From assembly GCF_007923295.1 (NCBI RefSeq), contig NZ_VOIR01000011.1, positions 310,001 to 374,000 of the forward strand: 64,000 bases of DNA, written 5' to 3'. The notes under the pieces were generated by a model that had not been told where the DNA came from, ran no database searches, and saw nothing but the letters and a program-made list of their open reading frames with translations. The translations under genes were made by a program, and so were the position numbers. Shown piece by piece: positions 58,451 through 64,000 of this stretch (position 1 is its first letter; each line of letters opens with the position of its first letter). Source of the stretch: Agrococcus sediminis. Its GTDB lineage: Bacteria; Actinomycetota; Actinomycetes; Actinomycetales; Microbacteriaceae.

Positions 58451-59413
58451 ATGGCTAGCAACGACTGGTTCGACAAGGACTTCTACGCGGTGCTCGGCGT
58501 CGCGAAGGACGTCAGCGCCGCCGACCTCAAGAAGCAGTACCGCAAGCTCGCCCGCCAGTTCCATCCCGACTCCAACCCGGGCGACGCGGCCGCGGAGGCG
58601 CGCTTCAAGGAGATCTCCGAGGCGCACGCCGTGCTCTCCGACCCGAAGCAGCGGCAGGAGTACGACGCGATCCGCGCGATGGCCGGCGGCCGCCCGCGGT
58701 TCGCGCCGGGCGGCGCGGGCGGCTTCGAGGATGTCTTCGGCGGCTTCGGCGGCGGCCCGCGCGTGCAGTACTCGCAGGGCGACTTCGAGGATCTGCTCGG
58801 CGGCATGTTCGGCGGGGCCGGCGGCTTCGGCGGCGCAGGCGGCTTCGGCGCGCGCCGGCCGGCCAAGGGCCGCGACGTCACCGCGCGGGCCGCGCTCGAC
58901 TTCACGTCGGCGGTGCAGGGCGACACCCTCAAGCTCACGGTCGGCGGCCGCACCATGACGGTGAAGGTGCCGGCGGGCGTGCACGACGGGCAGAAGATCA
59001 AGCTGGCCGGCAAGGGCGACCCGTCGCCCACCGGCGGCGAGCCGGGCGACCTCATCCTCACGGTGCAGGTGCGGCCGCATCCGGTCTTCACCATGGACGG
59101 CCTCAACCTGCGCCTCGACGTGCCCGTGACGTTCGCCGAGGCGGCGCTCGGGGCGACGATCGAGGTGCCCACGCTCGGCGGCACCCCGGTGCGGCTCAAG
59201 GTCGCGCCGGGCACCCCCTCGGGCCGCGTGCTGCGCGTCAAGGGTCGCGGCGTGGCCGGCAAGAAGGGCACGGGCGACCTGCTCGCCACCATCCAGGTGG
59301 CGGTGCCGGCGCACCTCACCAAGGAGCAGGTCGAGCACCTCGAGGCGTTCGTGGCCGCGGGGCCGAGCGAGTCGCCGCGCGCCGACCTGCTCGCGAAGGC
59401 GCGGACCGACTGA
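58451..59413 (+). CDS. dnaJ: DnaJ-type co-chaperone without the zinc-finger domain
   Basis: A 320-residue J protein. The J domain has DFYAVLGVAKDVSAADLKKQ and H38-P-D40 in RQFHPDSNPGD. A Gly/Phe-rich linker follows (AGGFEDVFGGFGGGPR and GGFGGAGGFG repeats), and then two C-terminal beta domains (KVPAGVHDGQKIKLAGKGDP, RVLRVKGRGVAGKKGTGDLL). The CxxCxGxG zinc fingers of canonical DnaJ are absent, making it CbpA/type B. This is usual for the dnaK-operon J protein of some actinobacteria. GGAGGTGAG precedes the ATG. Its TGA overlaps the hspR ATG. Confidence 0.95.
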   Translation: MASNDWFDKDFYAVLGVAKDVSAADLKKQYRKLARQFHPDSNPGDAAAEARFKEISEAHAVLSDPKQRQEYDAIRAMAGGRPRFAPGGAGGFEDVFGGFGGGPRVQYSQGDFEDLLGGMFGGAGGFGGAGGFGARRPAKGRDVTARAALDFTSAVQGDTLKLTVGGRTMTVKVPAGVHDGQKIKLAGKGDPSPTGGEPGDLILTVQVRPHPVFTMDGLNLRLDVPVTFAEAALGATIEVPTLGGTPVRLKVAPGTPSGRVLRVKGRGVAGKKGTGDLLATIQVAVPAHLTKEQVEHLEAFVAAGPSESPRADLLAKARTD

Positions 59414-59844
59414 TGCGCGCGTTGCCTGCGGGCCTCGACGAGACGTCGCCGATCTTCTCGATCGCGGCGGCCGCCGAGCTCGCCGGCCTGCACGCGCAGA
59501 CGCTGCGGCAGTACGACCGGTTCGGGCTCGTCGAGCCCGCACGCACCGTCGGCAACACGCGCCGCTACTCGATGCGCGACGTCGGCCGGCTGCGACAGGT
59601 GCAGCTGCTGTCGGCCGAGGGCGTCTCGCTCGAGGGCATCCGGCGCATCCTCGCGATGAGCGACGAGAACCGCGAGCTGCGCGCGCGCGTGCGCGAGCTC
59701 GAGTCGGCGCTCGCGGATGCGGTGATGCAGCAGCAGGGACGCCGCGTCTTCGCCGCCGGCGCGACCGGCATCACCACGATCCGCGCGGGCGCGCGCCCGT
59801 CGAAGCCCGGCTCGATCGTGCTCTGGCGCGGCGGGCGCGGGTAG
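59413..59844 (+). CDS. hspR: Heat-shock repressor HspR (MerR family)
   Basis: A 143-residue MerR-type DNA-binding protein: IAAAAELAGLHAQTLRQYDR (helix-turn-helix), GLVEPARTVGNTRRYSMRDV (wing), then a coiled coil DENRELRARVRELESAL. It autoregulates the dnaK operon through HAIR sites; matching sites exist at 55600-55649 and before the ClpC-like gene at 9539. The start overlaps the dnaJ stop (TGATG). The C-terminal tail (GARPSKPGSIVLWRGG) is longer than the minimal family. Confidence 0.95.
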   Translation: MRALPAGLDETSPIFSIAAAAELAGLHAQTLRQYDRFGLVEPARTVGNTRRYSMRDVGRLRQVQLLSAEGVSLEGIRRILAMSDENRELRARVRELESALADAVMQQQGRRVFAAGATGITTIRAGARPSKPGSIVLWRGGRG

Positions 59845-59887
59845 CCGGCCCTGCCGGGTCCCGGTCACTCGGCCTGCGCATCCGGAC

Positions 59888-59942
59888 TTCTGGTACCGAT
59901 CTGCGGGTCTCCCGGACGGGCACCCGCGGATCGGTACCGGAA
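59888..59942. repeat. KpnI-type palindromic repeat, copy 3
   Basis: TTCTGGTACCGATCTGCGGG and CCCGCGGATCGGTACCGGAA, an inverted repeat around about 15 nt. It lies after hspR, where it may serve as a terminator. Copies 1 and 2 are at 27071 and 51127. Confidence 0.75.
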
Positions 59943-60016
59943 ACCCGCGCGTTCCCTGCCCGCGAGGCGAGCGGATCCTGGGCCGGAGATGCGGGCCGGA
60001 TGCCATGATGCTGACC

Positions 60017-61237
60017 GTGACCGACCCCGCAGCCCCGCCGCCGCCGGGCACCGACACCCCGGTGCCGGCGGATGCCGCGGCGCGCGCGGCCGCCGCGGGT
60101 CGCGCTCGGCAGGTGTCGGCGGCGTCGGCGCCGGGGCGCGACCGGCTCGTGCCCGCGACCGCGCTCGAGAGCCGCGCCGCGGAGCGCGCACGGCTGCGGC
60201 GCGAGCGCCTCAGCATGCCGGGGACGATCGTGGCGGGCTCGGTCGTGCACGGCTCGGTCGTCTCGGGCGCCGTCGTGCCCGGCGCGGCGCCGCCCGTGCC
60301 CAACCCCGCGGCCGGCATGGCCGGGGGAGCGCGGGTGATGCCGCCCGGCCTCGTGCCGGCGGTCGCCGACTCGATGCCGCCGCGGCTCGTGCCGCAGCAG
60401 TGGGGGCCGCAGCCCGGGCCGTACGGGATGGTCTACGGCGGGGCGCCCTACGGCACGCCTCCCACCGGGCCGCAGCAGGGCACCTTCGCCGTGGCAACCG
60501 CCGCGCACGCGGGCCAGCAGGGTCAGCCCGGGCCCTACGGCGCCGGTCCCTACCCGCCCGCGCCGATCTTCATCGTGCCCCCGCGCATCCGCTGGACGAC
60601 TCCGCAGCGCCGCGCCGCGATCCTCGGCTCGTGGGCGGGCCAGACGGTCATGGCGCTCGCGACGCACTTCCTCACCGCGTTCGTGCTCATCGTCGGGTTC
60701 GCGTTCCTGCTGCACATCTCGGGCGAGCCGGTCGACGAGTTCGAGGCCGACTCGTGGACGGCGATCGTCTCGCGCTGGTCGATGCCCGACCGGGTGTGGG
60801 CCACCGCGCTCATCGGCCTGCTGCTCGGCGGCGTCGGGCTCGCGCTCGGCTGGCTGCTGAGCGCCCTCTGGGCGCGCTCGGCGGGGCTCGCGAAGCCGCA
60901 CCGCTCCGCGTGGCTCGCGTGGCTGTGCACGACCGCGGCGACCGGCTTCGTCGGCATCATGCTGTGGCCGCTCGTGCTGTTCGGCGGCATGATCTCGGTG
61001 ATCGCGAGCTCGTCGTCGTCGCTCACGATCGGGTCGATGTGGTCGATGCTGTTCTGGGCGATGGCGCTCGCGGTGGTGCTGACGGGGCTCGTCGGGCTGC
61101 TGTTCGGCTGGCTGTTCCTCTCGACCGCGAGGCCGCGGGTCGACCTCGTGGGCCTCATGGCCGAGGAGGAGGCGCGGCAGCGGGCCGCCGACGAGGCCGA
61201 GCTCACGGCCGTGCGGCTGCGCGGGGAGCCCGCGTGA
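60017..61237 (+). CDS. Multipass membrane protein with a long Pro/Gly-rich N terminus
   Basis: A 406-residue protein. Residues 1-190 are disordered (VVHGSVVSGAVVPGAAPP, VYGGAPYGTPPTGPQQG). Residues 200-385 hold four likely membrane helices (THFLTAFVLIVGFAFLLHIS, ALIGLLLGGVGLALGWLLSA, LCTTAATGFVGIMLWPLVLF, MLFWAMALAVVLTGLVGLLF). The C terminus is a charged helix. I chose GTG 60017 because CATGAT lies 7 nt upstream and no ribosome site supports the ATGs at 60005 and 60008. The function is unknown. It is coupled to the next membrane gene. Confidence 0.75.
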   Translation: MTDPAAPPPPGTDTPVPADAAARAAAAGRARQVSAASAPGRDRLVPATALESRAAERARLRRERLSMPGTIVAGSVVHGSVVSGAVVPGAAPPVPNPAAGMAGGARVMPPGLVPAVADSMPPRLVPQQWGPQPGPYGMVYGGAPYGTPPTGPQQGTFAVATAAHAGQQGQPGPYGAGPYPPAPIFIVPPRIRWTTPQRRAAILGSWAGQTVMALATHFLTAFVLIVGFAFLLHISGEPVDEFEADSWTAIVSRWSMPDRVWATALIGLLLGGVGLALGWLLSALWARSAGLAKPHRSAWLAWLCTTAATGFVGIMLWPLVLFGGMISVIASSSSSLTIGSMWSMLFWAMALAVVLTGLVGLLFGWLFLSTARPRVDLVGLMAEEEARQRAADEAELTAVRLRGEPA

Positions 61238-61875
61238 GCCCACGCCCGCGCACGGCGGCGCGGCCGGATCCGCTGCGCCCCGAGCAGCGCGCCGCGGTGC
61301 GCGCGGCCGGCGCGACCGGCCTCGCGCTCGTCGCCACCGGAGCGGGCCTCGCGTGGAGGCTGCTCGTCGTCGCACTCGTGCTCGCGGTGCTGCGCGCGGC
61401 GGTCATCGACCTGTTCGACGACCGCGAGTGGGGCATGGCGGTCGTGCGCTGGATCGAGGGGCTCGACGCGTCGTGGCTCGTGCCGATCGTGCTCGCGCTC
61501 GTGCTGCTCGCGGTCGGCCTCGTCGCGCTCGGCGCCTGGTGGAGCACGCGGCGGATGCGCCGGGCCGGCGTCGTCGGCGCGGCCGCGGTGACGCTGCGGG
61601 GCGCGGCCCTCGGCACCGGCCTGCAGGCGGTGCTGTCGACGCTGTCGAGCTGGCTGCTCGGGCTGCTCGGGCTGCTCGTGCTGCTCACCGGCGTGGTCGG
61701 CGCCTGGATCGTCGCGGCGCTCTGGGTGGTGGCCGGGGCGGCGCTGTCGGCGCTCATCGGCTGGCTCGCCGGGCCGCGGACGTGGCTCGCGATCGCGCGG
61801 CGCGAGGCGCGGCGGGCGGCCGCGACCGCGGCGGTGCCGGGCGAACCCGGGCGGCGCGTGCTCCCGCCGGGGTAA
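61234..61875 (+). CDS. Membrane protein coupled to the preceding gene
   Basis: A 213-residue protein. After a basic N terminus (SPRPRTAARPDPLRPEQRAA) there are four likely membrane helices (GLAWRLLVVALVLAVLRAAV, WLVPIVLALVLLAVGLVALG, WLLGLLGLLVLLTGVVGAWI, AALWVVAGAALSALIGWLA) and a basic tail. The GTG start overlaps the stop of the upstream membrane gene by 4 nt (GTGA). The two probably act together, but no family is recognised. Confidence 0.75.
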   Translation: MSPRPRTAARPDPLRPEQRAAVRAAGATGLALVATGAGLAWRLLVVALVLAVLRAAVIDLFDDREWGMAVVRWIEGLDASWLVPIVLALVLLAVGLVALGAWWSTRRMRRAGVVGAAAVTLRGAALGTGLQAVLSTLSSWLLGLLGLLVLLTGVVGAWIVAALWVVAGAALSALIGWLAGPRTWLAIARREARRAAATAAVPGEPGRRVLPPG

Positions 61876-61918
61876 TCCGAACGGGACCCCGCAGCGGCGG
61901 GGATGCTCCGGACATGAC

Positions 61919-61950
61919 GCGGCGCCCCCGTCCGCAGACGAGGGCGCCGC
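61919..61950. terminator. Bidirectional hairpin terminator
   Basis: GCGGCGCCC pairs with GGGCGCCGC (9 bp). After one mismatch CGTC pairs with GACG, leaving loop CGCA. It lies between the convergent membrane-protein and hsp20 genes (ends 61875 and 61983). Confidence 0.82.
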
Positions 61951-61982
61951 ATCCGTCGCGTCAGGACCGCGTCACGGCCGAG

Positions 61983-62483
61983 TCAGGACTCGGTGCTGGA
62001 GCCCGCGGCCGCCGGCGTCTGGCTCGACGGTGCCTGGTTCTCGCCCGAGCCGCCCGCGCTGATCTGCGACTGGCGGTCGCGCTGCTCCACCGTGATCTTG
62101 CGCGGCTTCGCGCGCTCGGCGACCGGGATCGTGAGCATCAGCACGCCGTGCTCGTACGACGCCTCGATCCTCTCGAGGTCGACGTCGCTGCCGAGGCCCA
62201 GCTGCCGCATGTAGCGGCCCGCGGGCCGCTCCTGCGCGAGCCACTGCGCGCCGTCGGCGGAGCCGATCGTGCGCTCGGCCTGGATCGTCAGGGTGTTCGC
62301 ATCGACGTCGAGGTCGATCGAGCCCGGGTCGACGCCCGGCAGGTCGACGTTGACGATGTAGTGGTCTCCCGCGCGGTAGAGATCCATCGGCATCCAGCTC
62401 GACGAGCGCTCGGTGCCTCCGCTCGTCAGCAGGCGGGCGGCCATGCGGTCCATCTCGCGGAAGGGATCGAAGGTCAGTGCCAT
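61983..62483 (-). CDS. Hsp20/alpha-crystallin family small heat-shock protein
   Basis: A 166-residue holdase chaperone. N-terminal MALTFDPFREMDRMAARL is followed by the alpha-crystallin domain (MDLYRAGDHYIVNVDLPGVD, LTIQAERTI, YMRQLGLGSDVDLERIEASY, GVLMLTIPVAERAKP). The family A-x-x-x-n-G-v-L signature is present as ASYEHGVLML. The tail is Gly/Ser/Ala-rich and lacks an obvious I-x-I/V. GGAGGTGG precedes ATG 62483. A CIRCE element lies about 100 nt upstream, so HrcA control is likely, distinct from the HspR circuit. Confidence 0.94.
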   Translation of the reverse strand: MALTFDPFREMDRMAARLLTSGGTERSSSWMPMDLYRAGDHYIVNVDLPGVDPGSIDLDVDANTLTIQAERTIGSADGAQWLAQERPAGRYMRQLGLGSDVDLERIEASYEHGVLMLTIPVAERAKPRKITVEQRDRQSQISAGGSGENQAPSSQTPAAAGSSTES

Positions 62484-62580
62484 GACAACCACCTCCTCAG
62501 CTTCGGGCCGTCGCCCCCATGCGACGGTCCCCGGTGTCTGTGGCAGCCCCTCGGAGCGTGCCCCGCGGAGCGCCTCGATT

Positions 62581-62607
62581 TTAGCACTCTCGATGGAAGA
62601 GTGCCAG
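62581..62607. promoter_or_regulatory. CIRCE element upstream of hsp20
   Basis: TTAGCACTC-N9-GAGTGCCAG; the HrcA consensus is TTAGCACTC-N9-GAGTGCTAA, so 16 of 18 arm positions match. hrcA is not in the window. The site also lies about 107 nt upstream of the divergent DHFR-like gene. Confidence 0.88.
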
Positions 62608-62713
62608 ATCGCGCAGACCGCTCCCACCCTTGCGCGCGGGCGCCTCGCCGCCCATGCTCGATACCGTCGCCGCGCTCGCGCACGGGCGCGGCACTGAGGC
62701 GAGGGGGCCGAGC

Positions 62714-63361
62714 ATGCGACTGGTCGCGCACGAGTTCATGACGCTCGACGGCGTCATGCAGGGCCCCGGCGGCGCCGAGGAGGACACCGCCGGCGGGTTC
62801 CGGTGGGGCGGATGGGTCGCGCCGGCGTTCGACGAGACCGTCAGCTCGGTCGTCACGGGCTGGTTCGAGCGCACCGACGAGCTGCTCTTCGGCCGCACCA
62901 CCTACGACATGATGGCCGCCTACTGGCCGCTCGTGACCGACCCCGCCGACCCGGTCGCGCAGCGGCTCAACACCGCGCCGAAGCACGTCGTCTCGACGAC
63001 GCTGCGCCTCGAGGACGCCCCGTGGGAGCGCACGGCGTCGGTCATCGCCGCCGACGTGCCGCAGCGCATCCAGGACCTCAAGGCGCTCGGCGACGGCGAG
63101 CTGCAGGTGCACGGCTCGTGGCAGCTGCTGCAGACGCTGCTCGACGAGGGGCTGCTCGACGAGCTGCGCCTCATCGTCTTCCCGGTGGTCGTCGGGCGCG
63201 GCAAGCGGCTCTTCGACGACGTGCAGCGGCCGTCGGGCTTCGAGGTGGCGGATGCCCGGGTCGCGCCGAGCGGTGCGGTGGCGATGACGCTCACGCCTGC
63301 GCCGTTCCGCACCGCGACCTACGAGGTGGTCGACGGCAAGGAGGTCATGGTGGAGGAGTAG
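62714..63361 (+). CDS. Dihydrofolate reductase-fold (RibD_C/YyaP-like) protein
   Basis: A 215-residue protein of the RibD C-terminal/DHFR-like family. It starts RLVAHEFMTLDGVMQGPGGA, with LLFGRTTYDMMAAYWPL, LQVHGSWQLLQTLLDEGLLD (nucleotide-binding loop) and LIVFPVVVGRGKRLF. These are NADPH-dependent reductases of unknown substrate, common in actinobacteria; the true folate enzyme is usually shorter and differs. GAGGGGG precedes ATG 62714. The gene stands alone and is divergent from hsp20. Confidence 0.87.
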   Translation: MRLVAHEFMTLDGVMQGPGGAEEDTAGGFRWGGWVAPAFDETVSSVVTGWFERTDELLFGRTTYDMMAAYWPLVTDPADPVAQRLNTAPKHVVSTTLRLEDAPWERTASVIAADVPQRIQDLKALGDGELQVHGSWQLLQTLLDEGLLDELRLIVFPVVVGRGKRLFDDVQRPSGFEVADARVAPSGAVAMTLTPAPFRTATYEVVDGKEVMVEE

Positions 63362-63375
63362 CCGGCGTCGGGGCT

Positions 63376-63391
63376 CGGGCGGTGCCGCCCG
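63376..63391. terminator. Short hairpin, possible terminator
   Basis: CGGGCGG and CCGCCCG form a 7-bp stem with a 2-nt centre, just after the DHFR-like stop and before the convergent kinase gene end. Weak compared with the other hairpins. Confidence 0.4.
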
Positions 63392-63393
63392 CG

Positions 63394-64000
63394 TCAGTCG
63401 CCGCGCGCGGCCCGCGCGAGCAGGCGCCCGGCCGAGCGCACGCGCACGGGCCGGCAGCCCGCATCCGTCAGCCCCTTGACGATCGCCGGCTCGCGGCTCG
63501 CGAGGATGAGCCCGCGCTTCACGAGGAACGCGGGGCTCTTGCGGCGCTCGCGGAGGTCGCGCGCGAAGCGCAGGCCCATCGTCACCCAGCGCGAGCGGCG
63601 CACGCAGATCGCGTGGGCGAGGATGCCGCGGCGCTCGGCCTCGGCGACGACCTCGGCGACGAAGATGCCCTCGGCCACGAAGAGCGAGGCGCCCTCGAGC
63701 GCCACCTCGTGGACGCCGGCGGATGCGCTGCGGGAGATGTCGTAGACGGGCGCGGCCGTGCGGCCGGTGCGGGCGAGCTCCTCGAGCGCGGCGAGCGCGC
63801 GGTCGCGGTGCCATGAGTCCGGGTGGTCCCAGTCGACCTCGCCGGTCTCGAGCCGCGGGAGCTCGGGGTCGTCGCCCTCGCGGTAGTAGTCGTCGAGCCG
63901 CAGCAGCGGCAGCCCCGAGCGCTCGGCGATGCGCGACTTGCCGGAGCCGGAGGCCCCGCCGATGAGCACGACGCGCGCGAGGGGCTCGGCGTCGGCGGGC
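63394..64000 (-). CDS. Uridine kinase-like P-loop protein, N terminus cut by the window edge
   Basis: A P-loop kinase related to uridine kinase/phosphoribulokinase. Visible parts are Walker A LIGGASGSGKSRIAERSGLP, LDDYYREGDDPELP (substrate loop), DWDHPDSWHRDRALAALEEL, ASLFVAEGIFVAEVV and the lid RFARDLRERRKSP. A GTG at 63969 could be the start. The frame stays open to the edge (...EPLARVVLIGG), and family members usually have a few residues before the first strand, so the true start is probably outside. The substrate is not certain. Confidence 0.82.
   Translation of the reverse strand, partial: PADAEPLARVVLIGGASGSGKSRIAERSGLPLLRLDDYYREGDDPELPRLETGEVDWDHPDSWHRDRALAALEELARTGRTAAPVYDISRSASAGVHEVALEGASLFVAEGIFVAEVVAEAERRGILAHAICVRRSRWVTMGLRFARDLRERRKSPAFLVKRGLILASREPAIVKGLTDAGCRPVRVRSAGRLLARAARGD

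Overview
The window is high-GC DNA (over 70 percent by eye) from an actinobacterium. A mycothiol-dependent isomerase family protein, an Rpf-type muralytic enzyme, HspR with HAIR operators, a manganese-type class Ib ribonucleotide reductase and a Ku/LigD end-joining pair all point to Actinomycetota. The short palindromic repeats and the frequent word GGATGCG suggest a Microbacteriaceae-like genome; that family-level placement is inference. About 65 genes are packed on both strands. I see no tRNA, rRNA, CRISPR array, integrase or transposase.

Layout. 1-1.7 kb: an MmeI-like restriction-modification gene, cut by the window edge and frameshifted, coupled to a small coiled-coil gene. 1.8-5.8 kb: nrdHIEF with tandem NrdR boxes. 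6-16.3 kb: mostly housekeeping and accessory enzymes, including an HspR-controlled ClpC-like unfoldase behind a perfect HAIR operator. 16.5-18.5 kb: a three-gene cassette that reads as a secreted toxin, its helical partner and a DUF4303 immunity protein. 15.5-16.3 and 18.5-32.4 kb: a nearly complete phenylacetate catabolon (paaG-like, paaEDCBA, paaI, paaK, a TetR regulator, paaZ, paaH, paaF, paaJ), with two matching operator palindromes. An Rpf gene lies inside this region. 33-39.9 kb: glutaryl-CoA dehydrogenase, LigD-Ku, and a YbdK-like ligase. 40.5-45.6 kb: two tandem NLR-like ATPases with N-terminal DUF4062, the upstream one frameshifted. 45.7-52.1 kb: DUF1206 duplicates, dcd, and a divergent His-rich MarR pair. 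52.3-55.6 kb: an MFS carrier and a two-gene RCK/CPA2 antiporter. 55.6-59.8 kb: dnaK-grpE-dnaJ-hspR behind two HAIR sites. 60-64 kb: two membrane proteins, an hsp20 gene with a CIRCE element, a DHFR-like reductase and a partial uridine kinase-like gene.

How the genes work together. Phenylacetate would be activated by PaaK, epoxidised by PaaABC(D)E, isomerised by the PaaG-like protein, opened by PaaZ, and degraded by PaaF, PaaH and PaaJ, with PaaI rescuing CoA; the TetR protein next to paaK is the likely repressor. Two heat-shock circuits coexist: HspR/HAIR on dnaK and the ClpC-like gene, and a CIRCE (HrcA-type) site on hsp20.

Two window-wide signals are not gene products. One is a family of GGTCGAG-type palindromic repeats, found between genes and once in frame inside paaD. 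The other is a -10-like hexamer 6-7 nt before many start codons that lack a Shine-Dalgarno sequence, which suggests widespread leaderless transcription.
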